This document shows positions 57,601 to 64,000 of a stretch of 64,000 nucleotides of DNA, piece after piece. The notes beneath the pieces are model-generated. The model saw only the letters and a list, made by a program, of their open reading frames with translations, made no database searches and had not been told where the DNA came from. The translations under genes and the position numbers were made by a program. Source of the DNA: Ampullaceana balthica (lineage: Eukaryota; Mollusca; Gastropoda; Lymnaeidae); the NCBI GenBank assembly GCA_944989445.1, contig CALYLW010000569.1:5001-69000 (forward strand). The letters are read 5' to 3'. How positions within the stretch are numbered: the stretch's first letter is position 1; each line of letters starts with the position of its first letter.

Positions 57601-60600
57601 CAGTGCCACATCATCCGCAAAGAGTAGCTCACTACTTAGCACATCTGTCATTTTTGGTTTTGGCTCGGAGGCGGGCAGTATTGAAAAGTCCTCCATCAGC
57701 TCTTTTGTGTAACCAGATTCCCTCACTTCTATCCTGAATGCGCATCGAAGCAGTACAGAGAAGAATATTGCGAAATGATGTTGGTGCGTTTAAACAACCT
57801 TGTTTAACTCCGCTGCTGACTGGGAAGGTTTCTGAATACCATGTCTATTGTAGATCGACCAGCCCAGAGACGGCACTAAGATTCTGGATAAACTCGGGAG
57901 GCTAAACTCTTTGTTCGTGTTATTATGACACGGGCGAAGGTTTTTTCCTACAATACTAAGGAGTAAGATGACGCGATGGCTAAGCAGTCTATTCTATCGC
58001 CTTTTTTATATAGTGAAACTATGTTTGCATCATTTAGATCCTGGTGGATGTATCCCTGTTCCCAGCAGAGGGACAGACTATATTGTAAATGTTGAAGTAA
58101 ATATGTTTAGCGACTCTTTTGAGCTTCTGGTGGTATGCCATCATTCTCAGGCGCTTTTCCACAAGCTAGACAGTCAATTGCTCTCAATGGACCTTTGTTT
58201 TACAATCCAAGTTGCTTTATTTATGCTAGCAGCTTTTATATCCCTCGCGTAGGTATTTTTACCTGTTTTTTTTCTTTTTCGAGATGCCAGTTATTCTTAT
58301 CGAAGTTCCTTGGTGACGCGCCAAGAGTTTATTCTTTTACATGAACTAGCCAAATTAGATTTCTGTCACTAGGATTAAGAACATTATTAGTGGCCTGGCA
58401 CGCAACAGGATCTTAGTTAATGCCACCTTAAGTGGATTAAAATAAAGCAAAATCGTATGTGCGGCAGTCTATAATAGATACTCGGATTAAATGTTAAATG
58501 AATCGGGATACAATACTGGAGAATGATCACATAGGCAGCTTTGCAATTAGTCGGAAGATGGTCAACTTATAGTATTTATCAGTTCAGGAGCTATTTTATT
58601 TTAATTTTTTTAGAACAAATAGGTGTATGTTAAGTGAGTCAAGGGCCTTTTATGAATGTAACCATTTTAGAAGTGCTATCTCTCTCTGATGTGAGCAATG
58701 GAAAAAGTGTAGGGTATTGCGGAAGTATAAAACCGTGTAAATAAATATGGAAATAGCATGCACATGATATAATAATAAAATGATTTTAAAGGTGAATTCA
58801 AATGTCTTGTTTGTTTGTCAACTATTAATAAATAAATAAGTGAAGCCACAGAATACACCACATTGGCGACGAGAATGAAGGCAAAGTACTTATAAATATC
58901 ATTATATATCACCACAAATGGTGAAATGTTAACATTCTAAAATATTGTCACTTTGATGACACGAAATTAATGAATAATTCTACCAACATTTGTATATAAG
59001 TGGATCAACAGCATTTTTAAATAAAATATCAACATTTCAAATATAAAGGATTTTGATGAGAGTTTGGAGCCTTTCTCCAATTAAAAAAAAATACTGGGAC
59101 GTACTTCATGTCAAATGACACGATGCTTGTGAAGCAGACATCAATCCTATTTTCATAAATAGGACCAGAGACGTACAACTTAATAAGGCCATTAATCACA
59201 CCAGAGCTGCAAAATACAAAATCATCAAATGACTTATGCAAAGTTCTTCTTGACCACCTGTCACAGTTCGACTGAAAATTTTCAGAACGTTTCAAGTTAT
59301 ATTGACGAAATCAGAAGGAAGGGGAGTCGGAGAGCATATTTCTTTGGAAAATGCATTAGTTGGCCAAACTTTGCAAATGTTAAGGAAAACCTAGAAGGAG
59401 AATTTAGGGACAAGTCCGTGTTTGGTATCAATGACGACTCTATTCAGAGACGGTTGATACAGGAGAGAAACATATCTCTGGACAAAGCAGTGGAGTTGGC
59501 CTTTGCAATGGAACAAGCCACAAAAGATTTCACATCCATGCATAAAAAATTAAACGAAGAAGTTCACGTGTTTTTCCTCAATTTAATTTAACACCATTTA
59601 ATATAAAGAATTTAAAAAGTGCCCATGAATAATAACACTAAATTACTTGCATTAGTAATAGTTGAAAATGGTGCACATAAACTCCTGGCTGAGAATTGAT
59701 TCGAAAATAAAAAAAATAGAATTGAAACATTCGGTTCACTACATATCAGCCTCAAGTGACAAGTGTCAGTAGAACTCGACAGAATATTAAAAACACATGC
59801 ACGTTTATTTCAAGATGGAATAGGGAAAATAAGGAATATTAAAGCATCAATTCATGTGAAGAATGAATGCAGACATAACTTCATAAAGGCAACCTTTGTT
59901 ATAAGAGAAAAAGTTGAAGTAGAATTAATGAAAATAGAAACTATAGCAATTATTACAGAGATTACATATAGTCGGTGGGCTGCACCCATAGTTCCAGTTA
60001 TTAAATCTTCTGGTGGTGTCCGCATCTGTGGTGAATATATGACCACAATAAATCCAGTTCTAGTTTCTGAATCTTACACTATTCAAAGAATTGAAGACAT
60101 TTTGTACAAATCTGGGCAGGGGGAAAGAAGTTCACTAAAATTGATCTTACTCAAACCTATCTACGGTGTGAACTAGATGAGGAATCTAAAAAGCTCACAA
60201 CAATTAACACTCATCTAGGACTTTATGAATATAACAGATTGGTTTTCGGATTACATCAAGTTCTGCTATATTTTAACGTATCATGTATACAGAGCTGTCA
60301 GGATTGGAACATGTCCAATGTAATCAAGATGATATAATCATCACAGGGGAAAACAATGAAACACACCTGAGGAACATTGGCATTGTTCTAACTAGATTGC
60401 AAAAAAATTAGGCTTACGAGAATTTTTTTTAAAAAATAGCAATTTCTTATAAGATGAAATATTCTTCTCTGGTCATATGATTAATAAATATGAACTACAT
60501 AAAACTCTTGACAAAGTGGAAGCAATTATAAATGCTCCAGACCAAAAAATGTAAAACAGTTGAAATAATTTCTTTTAACGTTGAACTGTTGTCATACATT

Positions 60601-63600
60601 TCTTGAAAAACCATCGTTACTCTTAGTAATCCACTGAATAACATTCTTCAAAAGAGTGTAAATGGCATGGTCTAGCAGACAACAAAAATCATTTTTTAAG
60701 GCTAAAGAACTTATAACTAAAATAAAAGTATTAATGCGCTATGACCCTAAATAACAATTTCGACTTGCATGTGATGCAAGCCAATATGGACTTGGATCAG
60801 TCTTATCACACATTACAGATGAAGGGAAGGAAGAACCATTCCTTTTGCTTCAAGATCCTTAAACAAAACTGAAAAGAACTACCCTCAAATAGATAAAGAA
60901 TGGTTGCCAATCAGTTATGCACTCAAGAAATTATTGTCATATATTTGTCTTAGAAAATGAACACGTGTTAGTGATCATAAGCCTTTGAAGTTTATATTCG
61001 GACCAGCGAAAGGAATTCTGCAAATGACAGCTTCAAGACTGCAACGTTATGCTGTATTCCTATCTGGATTATATTACATAATTCAGTATAGATGAACATA
61101 AAAACATAGTATAGCGTAGTCAAGGATTCCTGAGTAAGAAAGATTAACAATGTCTACAGTTTCTTCAACTGTGAATGCTAGTGGTAATCTTGATAGCGCC
61201 CCACCATTTTATGTGCAGTTGATAGATTCACAGATTGCACACAAGTCATTGAACATTTTTATGTTCTTCTTTTAAGTGCAAAAGCTTGTTTTTAAAATGT
61301 AGTTTTTGAATTTTTTTTTATTTCCTTCTTTTTAGTTCACTTTCTATATGTAAATAAAAACGTGTCCTTTTTAAATTTTTTAAATTTTTTTTCATAAAAA
61401 AGTATATCTTATAATAATGTGCGTATGAGAAGGTGCATCACTGATAGAGAACATGTTTGAGCAATCAAAACTCCTGTTGCTCCAATTGTATTATCATGTC
61501 AATTTAGATTTAGTTTCATATTACTGAGCTATTAGAAACGGGGAATGTGGTCATTTTTGGCTATGGTGAACTCCGGTGGCATGAAGGTGGCTGTAAACAA
61601 TAGCAGACGGATACAGATGTTATATAGAGATGAACTACAAATGCATTAATTTAATTACAGTGCATTCAATCGATCGGAAATTTTGATGCAATGCATTGTC
61701 ATCCAAGATCTATCTGTGGTAATATTTTGAGATCTCTAGGACCACAAGAAAAGGTTCACTTTTACGCTACACGATTTGACGGATACACCATACAAACAGT
61801 GTGACTTAAATAAAAGCGTGTAATTTAATTGTGTTTTCAAGGTGAAGTCAAATGTCTTGCTTGTTTGCCTAAATAATAATAAGTTAAACCACATAATGCA
61901 TCACAAAAAGACAGTTATCAGGTTTATATTTACAAGCAATAATTTACCTCTTTATGCTTTCATTTGTAATTAAAACGTATATATCTAAAGGTTTTATCTA
62001 TACACTAAAATTCTAAAGATGATAGGTAAGACTATAGGGATTAGCTAATTATGTAACAGGTTCATACATCACGGGCTTTCCTTATCATTAAAATTCTTTC
62101 GGAACTTTCAAAAATGTTTTATAACACTCTATTGCGTGTAATAAAAAGATATTAATTAAACGGAAGTTATCATTTTTGCTTCAACGTTATTTTTTAATTA
62201 TTTTTTTAAAGTGTAATTTTTAGTTTCCCCAAATGTATACACTTGATCTGTGTGTTTTAGAACTTATATTATTAGTATTTAAAATTCATATTGCTGTCAT
62301 ATTGTTGAAAAATCTTAGTATTTAAAAATAAATATGAAATTCTAAACCTCAAAAATGTATGTTGTTTACATTGTTTATTCTCCAAATTGTCATTTTAATT
62401 GCATGTTAGTTTCTTAAATCCAACTTCTAAAAATTAAGCCCACAATATCTTTAGGGGATTTTTAAAAAAAAACAATAATACAGGAATAATGAAATCAAAT
62501 ACGTACTAAATTACCATCTAAAATCTATAGCACATCTGAATAGATTTTAATCTTTATATTTGTTACGAGATGAAGAAAAAATATGGGAGACTAAATTAAA
62601 GAGAATACGAAATTTAATCGTTACCATTTCGATGATGCTATTTGTTTTGTTTTATTTTTTTAAAACTTTATAATTATGAAATAATGTTGCTAAATGTGTT
62701 GTTTTTTTCCTTTAAATATTAATTATTTATTTGTATACTTACATTTGTCTTGACATAAAATATACAAATTCCCAATGGAAAAACTGTATTAGTCCGGCAA
62801 AGAATGCTAATTCGGGTCTCATTATCTACATTCATGCCATAACAAACTGGAGTTTCCGCAGCGGCTTTATTGATACAAAAAATACAAGGACTAATTTTAA
62901 AAAAGAGCTACAAAAAAATAGTCAAATTAAAAATTAATAATAATGCTAAAATTAAAATAAATGTTAAATACAAATCTTTAACGACTAAATATTCTAAATA
63001 TTATTTTAAACATATTACAAATCTGAATAATTATTGCAGCTTATATATTATAGTATATACAATTAAAGGAGCTGCAATTGATTTTTTAATAAAGACTTAC
63101 CGAAAACACTTATGTCGTATTGTGTTAAGACATATATGGGCTCATCTTGGTATAAACAAAACCATGTTGTTTGGTGTAACGTCAAATTGACTTTATTGAT
63201 TGTGAAAACACTTATAATATTTGATGAATTATATGAAATATCTGCTGAGTAGGAGACACTAGCAATATCAGTAGCAAGAGTGCATGGCATATGGTATAAT
63301 TGGTCACACAAAGCCAACGTTAAATTATGTCCATTTGTTTCTTGTAATATCCAAGTTATTGTACCCTTTACGTAACTTTTTGGAATTAAACATGTAAGTG
63401 TTTGTTGTGTTCCATACATTGACCATAGACTCATCGACAAATCTGAACAATAAGCAGAAATATATATTCTTTTACAAAATTAGTTAAAAGGAATTATACA
63501 TTAAAACTTAAAATAATAAATTAAGAAAGATTGAATAAGAGAAAGACAGCAATAAATGTTAATGCATGTTTGAAGCTTTTTAGATGAAGTATTTCAAATA

Positions 63601-63806
63601 AGTTCTATATAAAGGTTATTTTCGTGTTCAAGTTTTTTTTATTTATTTATATTTCTTAAAGTGATTGTTTTCTTTCTTCGTGTATTTTTTAAACATCAAG
63701 TTTCGAATATTAAATTACAAACTACTTACAAAATGTTATTTATACAAAAGTAAAACTCACCAAAACAGCCTAAGTAACAAAGTACTTTCAACAAAAGTGC
63801 CGTCAT
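34039..63806 (-). CDS. IgSF single-pass transmembrane receptor with tyrosine-rich tail, 14 exons
   Basis: The exons, from the start, are 63761-63806, 63101-63442, 62743-62864, 53931-54150, 49528-49713, 47124-47204, 45860-46150, 44130-44291, 43145-43261, 42094-42225, 41557-41593, 35985-36013, 34756-34872 and 34039-34187. Joined, they give 2031 nt, one frame and 676 residues. Every border is GT/AG and all phases match. Residues 1-15 form a signal peptide. Five Ig-like domains follow (about 16-130, 130-244, 244-333, 333-430 and 430-523), with many N-x-S/T sites; domain 1 shows C33, W46 and C111. A helix at 539-562 is followed by RR. The tail has nine tyrosines, including Y592, Y632 and Y649 in Y-x-N and Y584, Y640 and Y667 in Y-x-x-V/L. 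I infer a surface recognition and signalling receptor, perhaps immune. The ligand is unknown. The closest known style is gastropod Ig-lectin families, though no lectin or fibrinogen domain is present in the model. Confidence 0.85.
34188..34755 (-). other. Receptor intron 13
   Basis: 568 bp, AT-rich, no recognised element. Confidence 0.6.
34756..34872 (-). CDS. Receptor exon 13: cytoplasmic tail
   Basis: Acceptor CCCTTCGTTTAG before 34872, donor GTAAAG at 34755. Phase 1-1, 117 nt. [14 protein letters not shown] and [10 protein letters not shown] carry Y592 (Y-V-N), Y600 and Y620. Confidence 0.8.
34873..35984 (-). other. Receptor intron 12
   Basis: 1.1 kb, AT-rich. The 93-codon open frame at 35187-35468 on the plus strand has no domain. 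A GGCGCTGAAGGCGCC piece at 35871-35886 resembles hAT-MITE interiors. Confidence 0.5.
35985..36013 (-). CDS. Receptor exon 12: 29-nt micro-exon with a tyrosine motif
   Basis: Acceptor TTTTATATTTCAG before 36013, donor GTAAGA at 35984. Phase 2-1. It encodes EGQEYNTVT, with Y584 in Y-N-T-V. Exons 11 and 12 together are 66 nt, so they can be skipped as a pair without changing frame. Confidence 0.7.
36050..36133. repeat. (TA)n/(TG)n microsatellite
   Basis: TATATATA-rich run followed by (TG)n at 36116-36133. The hAT at 36134 inserted into the GT run. Confidence 0.95.
36190..36530. repeat. Nested MITE with GGGGCCGTCCATAAATGACG ends
   Basis: It starts GGGGCCGTCCATAAATGACG and ends near CATCTATGGACGGCCAC, with G-runs and CTACGTTTTTGTGACGACG words inside. 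It is related to the repeat at 14911-15366. Confidence 0.7.
36886..37048. repeat. Nested short hAT-type MITE
   Basis: Starts GCAGTGGCGTAGCAACGG, contains inverted GGGCGCC blocks, and ends CAGTTTTGCCTCTG. The flanks share TACATTAG imperfectly. Confidence 0.55.
37404..37769 (-). pseudogene. hAT transposase fragment (ZMYM1 type)
   Basis: A 121-codon minus-strand open frame. [17 protein letters not shown] followed by [18 protein letters not shown] matches the family block in which an R-rich segment precedes a Y/F-x-x-x-x-x-x-P-x-L-D-x-x-I-x-x-L-x-x-R-F motif. It is truncated on both sides relative to a complete transposase. Confidence 0.55.
39375..39590 (+). repeat. Dispersed repeat fragment
   Basis: TATAATAAAAGGCTAAGTTC, then GATCGATAGCGATTGGTCCC-like text, recurs inverted at 32065-32098. 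It ends with TTTATAGTCAAAAGCTCTGT, comparable to the ends near 31533-31550. Confidence 0.5.
39783..40537. mobile_element. 755-bp hAT element with C-terminal transposase remnant
   Basis: CAGGGCTGCGGAAATTAACA at 39783 and the inverse TTGTTAACAGCCCTA ending at 40537. ATTTATTG and ATTTAGTG (39775-39782 and 40538-40545) match at 7 of 8 bases. The inside carries the open remnant at 40010-40276. Confidence 0.88.
40010..40276 (+). pseudogene. hAT C-terminal dimerisation domain remnant
   Basis: An 88-codon open frame. [20 protein letters not shown], then [12 protein letters not shown] and [13 protein letters not shown], follows the hATC signature (E-x-x-x-Y, P-L-x-W-W, P-x-L, Y-L-x-I-P-A-T-S-x-x-x-E). 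The two W (QWWK) are kept. The rest of the transposase is absent, so this is a non-autonomous copy. Confidence 0.8.
41557..41593 (-). CDS. Receptor exon 11: 37-nt juxtamembrane micro-exon
   Basis: A very strong pyrimidine tract (ACCTTTTTTTATCTTCTAAG) precedes 41593, and the donor GTATGT is at 41556. Phase 1-2. It encodes basic [11 protein letters not shown]. It fits only because exon 12 starts with one base, giving Ser579. Confidence 0.68.
41594..42093 (-). other. Receptor intron 10
   Basis: 500 bp, AT-rich, with a (TA)n run at 41957-41980. Confidence 0.6.
42094..42225 (-). CDS. Receptor exon 10: stalk, transmembrane helix, stop-transfer
   Basis: Acceptor CACATTGCAG before 42225, donor GTAAGT at 42093. 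Phase 1-1. Acidic stalk [11 protein letters not shown], then about 24 hydrophobic residues ([14 protein letters not shown]...), then RRNH, which predicts an extracellular N-terminus. A large tetranucleotide array lies just upstream in intron 9. Confidence 0.88.
42301..42893. repeat. Large tetranucleotide array (ATCC)n then (TATC)n
   Basis: About 445 bp of CCAT/CCGT/CCCAT-type units pass into about 145 bp of pure CTAT units. The apparent M-D-G-W open frames on the minus strand are repeat artefacts. It lies in receptor intron 9, between the last Ig exon and the transmembrane exon. Confidence 0.98.
43145..43261 (-). CDS. Receptor exon 9: second part of Ig-like domain 5
   Basis: Acceptor TATACATGCAG before 43261, donor GTAAGT at 43144. 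Phase 1-1, 117 nt. [14 protein letters not shown] completes the domain just before the membrane stalk. Confidence 0.83.
43262..44129 (-). other. Receptor intron 8
   Basis: It contains (TA)n runs at 43377-43445 and 43945-44015 and the short hAT copy at 43524-43928. Confidence 0.6.
43524..43928. mobile_element. 405-bp deleted copy of the small hAT family
   Basis: TATGGCTTCGGAAATTAACT at 43524 and ACTAGCCCTA ending at 43928, with AATCGATTAATTTTAAC-type interior. The flanking 8-mers match at 6 of 8. No coding remnant. Confidence 0.65.
44130..44291 (-). CDS. Receptor exon 8: first part of Ig-like domain 5
   Basis: Acceptor TATTTCTAAAG before 44291, donor GTAAGA at 44129. Phase 1-1. It encodes [18 protein letters not shown], then [14 protein letters not shown] and [13 protein letters not shown]. 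Confidence 0.83.
44292..45859 (-). other. Receptor intron 7
   Basis: 1.6 kb, AT-rich. The short duplicated phrase GGAATGAGGATGATATGTGT occurs at 44359 and 44765. Nothing else recognised. Confidence 0.5.
45860..46150 (-). CDS. Receptor exon 7: Ig-like domain 4
   Basis: Acceptor TGTGCCTTTTCAG before 46150, donor GTATTG at 45859. Phase 1-1, 291 nt, a whole domain in one exon. [14 protein letters not shown] opens it and [12 protein letters not shown] carries the last cysteine. Confidence 0.85.
46151..47123 (-). other. Receptor intron 6
   Basis: 970 bp, with an imperfect (CA)n stretch at 46623-46683. Nothing else recognised. Confidence 0.5.
47124..47204 (-). CDS. Receptor exon 6: second part of Ig-like domain 3
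   Basis: Acceptor TATTTTCTCAG before 47204, donor GTAAGT at 47123. Phase 1-1, 81 nt. TTFQCTVYN gives the second Ig cysteine. Confidence 0.8.
48602..49423. mobile_element. 822-bp hAT element with BED finger and nested MITE
   Basis: TAGGGAAGCGGAAATTATCG at 48602 and CATAACAGCCCTA ending at 49423, with ATATATAT on both sides as target duplication. A GGGCCC-rich MITE (about 48875-49055) is nested. The 49085-49240 region encodes a BED-type zinc finger. Confidence 0.85.
49085..49240 (+). pseudogene. BED-type zinc finger remnant of a hAT transposase
   Basis: The plus-strand translation [20 protein letters not shown], then [19 protein letters not shown], follows the V-W/F-x-x-F...C-x-x-C...S-x-L-x-x-H pattern of BED fingers found at the N-terminus of hAT transposases. 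The frame ends just after the last histidine. Confidence 0.7.
49528..49713 (-). CDS. Receptor exon 5: first part of Ig-like domain 3
   Basis: Acceptor CCCCACTTATTTAG before 49713, donor GTAAGT at 49527. Phase 1-1. It begins [12 protein letters not shown], then VTSYCTCYD and LIWSNS supply the Ig cysteine and tryptophan. Domain 3 is completed by exon 6. Confidence 0.82.
49714..53930 (-). other. Receptor intron 4
   Basis: 4.2 kb. 49714-51720 is AT-rich with a (TA)n run at 50356-50380 and no recognised gene. A G-run in GGGGGGGGGATAATGTAGG (minus strand, near 51735-51755) resembles a retroelement polypurine tract. A probable LTR lies at 52527-53120. Confidence 0.5.
52527..53120 (+). mobile_element. 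Putative solo LTR of a Ty3/Gypsy-type element
   Basis: It starts TGTTACGACGCC and ends with a U5-like stretch (CTCAGTAAAGTTGATGTATT, TTCCATTCCTATTTGTGTTT, GTACGAGAGCAG). A short distance after it, TTTAACGACGAGACAGAAG resembles the primer-site text seen at 58863. No matching 5-bp target duplication was found. The 204-codon minus-strand frame at 52285-52899 has no domain and is probably incidental. Confidence 0.4.
53931..54150 (-). CDS. Receptor exon 4: second half of Ig-like domain 2
   Basis: Acceptor CTACTTGTATAG before 54150, donor GTAAGG at 53930. Phase 0-1, 220 nt. The text [18 protein letters not shown], then VVIYPNIT, is a pattern I associate with gastropod Ig-like domains. The plus-strand exon at 7507-7626 is a paralogue. 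Confidence 0.82.
54690..56650. repeat. Dispersed repeat fragments
   Basis: 54719-54785 and 55200-55240 are inverted relatives of 31745-31795. 54940-54960 and 55365-55390 share CAGTCTGTAAATGTTTGTCG, so the unit is present twice. From 55480 on, diverged subunits of about 300 bp with TATGAGCT(T/A)TATAAA and T-G-A-C-C-A-A-A-C-T words recall the 8011-10770 repeat. Confidence 0.5.
56998..58250 (-). pseudogene. Non-LTR retrotransposon reverse-transcriptase relic
   Basis: The minus-strand translation, with stops and frame shifts, follows LINE RT order. [19 protein letters not shown] is near 58130-58230 and [12 protein letters not shown] near 57990-58020. STIDMVF lies near 57850. [11 protein letters not shown] lies near 57795-57825, FADDVAL near 57600-57625 and [13 protein letters not shown] near 57400-57440. 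The tail [16 protein letters not shown] is near 57220-57265. A deletion joins the thumb region to the tail. The catalytic F-A-D-D is still readable, but the element is dead. Confidence 0.8.
59229..59591 (+). pseudogene. Gypsy gag relic
   Basis: A 120-codon frame. [14 protein letters not shown], then [20 protein letters not shown] and [19 protein letters not shown], is the gag capsid C-terminal pattern (R-D-x-F-V-x-G-L, I-Q-x-R-L-L, L-T-L-x-K-A) of Gypsy elements. The N-terminal half upstream is riddled with stops. Confidence 0.72.
59763..61230 (+). pseudogene. Gypsy pol relic (RT and RNase H)
   Basis: The frame at 59763-60176 reads like the start of a Gypsy [21 protein letters not shown], then [20 protein letters not shown]. 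It then breaks. RT fragments (KKLTTINTH...YNRLVFG) continue to about 60360, with degenerate [10 protein letters not shown]. RNase H text ([46 protein letters not shown]) lies at 60760-61010. Many stops and shifts are present. No integrase was seen. Confidence 0.78.
61906..62742. other. AT-rich part of receptor intron 3, nothing recognised
   Basis: No repeat or coding signature beyond A/T runs. Confidence 0.4.
62743..62864 (-). CDS. Receptor exon 3: first half of Ig-like domain 2
   Basis: Acceptor at ATAAAG (62865-62866), donor GTAAGT at 62742. Phase 1-0. It encodes [16 protein letters not shown] (150-165). An upstream AG (62911 side) has a better pyrimidine tract but would break the frame. 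The chosen site fits the phase of exon 2. The plus-strand exon at 4930-5108 is a paralogue. Confidence 0.75.
63101..63442 (-). CDS. Receptor exon 2: Ig-like domain 1
   Basis: The acceptor TTATTGTTCAG precedes 63442 and the donor GTAAGT is at 63100. It is a phase 1-1 exon of 342 nt encoding a whole V-like Ig domain: LTC at 31-33, ITW at 44-46 and WFC at 109-111. C61 and C69 could form a second disulphide. Several N-glycosylation sites are present. Confidence 0.85.
63761..63806 (-). CDS. Receptor exon 1: start codon and signal peptide
   Basis: The ATG at 63806-63804 opens [15 protein letters not shown], a short hydrophobic leader. The donor GTGAGT is at 63760. It ends in phase 1, and its last G joins AT of exon 2 to give Asp16. 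Confidence 0.82.
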
Positions 63807-63861
63807 ATTAGTCTAAACAAAAAATAAATAAAATTTAAGTTACAAAAGTATAATTTAATAC

Positions 63862-63930
<69 letters not shown>

Positions 63931-64000
63931 TTTAAACAATATTTTTTTTCAAATTTATTGCTTACTTGAAGTAAGATATACTTTGATATCAAAAGTTATA
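63807..64000. promoter_or_regulatory. Region upstream of the receptor start, with (TA)n run
   Basis: The minus-strand 5' flank has a (TA)n run at about 63859-63925. No reliable TATA box or initiator can be separated from the repeat. The true promoter may lie beyond the window or behind an upstream untranslated exon. Confidence 0.3.

Larger units (their letters stand above)
58780..61905 (+). mobile_element. Decayed Ty3/Gypsy element with LTR remnants
   Basis: A block at 58782-58862 (GGTGAATTCAAATGTCTTGT...CACCACA) recurs at 61832-61905 (GGTGAAGTCAAATGTCTTGC...CATCACA), as expected for the 3' parts of two LTRs. Right after the first copy, TTGGCGACGAGAATGAAG resembles a Gypsy primer-binding region. 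Between them lie gag and pol relics. The 3-kb spacing is short, so the protease and integrase regions are lost. Confidence 0.78.
54151..62742 (-). other. Receptor intron 3 (8.6 kb, repeat-filled)
   Basis: It splits Ig-like domain 2. It contains a (TA)n run (54638-54672), dispersed repeats (54690-56650), a LINE relic (56998-58250), a decayed Gypsy element (58780-61905), and about 830 bp without recognised features next to exon 3. Confidence 0.65.

Noticed and set aside
62905..62915. Alternative acceptor TTTTTTTGTAG for receptor exon 3
   Set aside because: Its pyrimidine tract is better, but joining exon 2 there gives an in-frame stop. The AG at 62865 keeps the frame and matches the phase of the paralogous exon.

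Overview
The window looks like AT-rich nuclear DNA of an invertebrate animal. A heterobranch gastropod snail (planorbid, lymnaeid or physid type) is my best guess. The guess rests on gene style (immunoglobulin-like domain exons with phase-1 introns next to a C-type-lectin-type exon, as in snail VIgL/FREP/CREP immune families) and on repeat content (Penelope-like elements, ZMYM1-type hAT elements, tRNA-derived SINEs). There is no prokaryotic operon structure, and no rRNA, tRNA or CRISPR was seen.

The main gene lies on the minus strand from 63806 (ATG) to 34039 (stop). I could assemble 14 coding exons with GT/AG borders and one continuous frame of 2031 nt (676 residues plus stop). The predicted protein has a signal peptide, about five Ig-like domains (residues about 16-523), one transmembrane helix (539-562) and a 114-residue cytoplasmic tail with nine tyrosines, several in Y-x-N or Y-x-x-hydrophobic contexts. 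It reads as a cell-surface IgSF signalling receptor. Its introns are full of mobile DNA: a 2.6-kb hAT with GT-repeat target duplications, three small hAT copies, a 595-bp tetranucleotide array, a non-LTR reverse-transcriptase relic and a decayed Ty3/Gypsy element with LTR remnants.

The left part (1-15.6 kb) holds a pogo/Tigger relic, two SINE copies, a 180-bp hAT MITE with perfect 8-bp target duplications, a decayed hAT transposase, a LINE tail, a tandem pair of 1.3-1.4-kb GGCCCC-rich repeats and a 3.1-kb hAT with perfect target duplications. It also has three Ig-type exons: a plus-strand pair at 4930-5108 and 7507-7626 whose phases (1-0, then 0-1) copy the split second Ig domain of the main gene, and a minus-strand relic at 1899-2013. 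A lone C-type-lectin C-terminal exon sits at 28495-28680 on the minus strand. The locus therefore looks like part of a cluster of related lectin/Ig recognition genes.

Between 15664 and 27783 lies a near-perfect 12.1-kb palindrome with a one-base spacer at 21723. Each 6.06-kb arm carries, from the centre outwards, a 5'-truncated Penelope-like element (reverse transcriptase plus GIY-YIG endonuclease), an array of about 165-bp units, a degraded hAT-like transposase, a second Penelope 3' end and part of a small hAT. Only the right arm continues into the whole hAT with both target duplications, so the left arm looks like the derived copy. The arms differ at a few bases, so the palindrome may be a very recent inverted duplication, but a long-read fold-back assembly error must be excluded.
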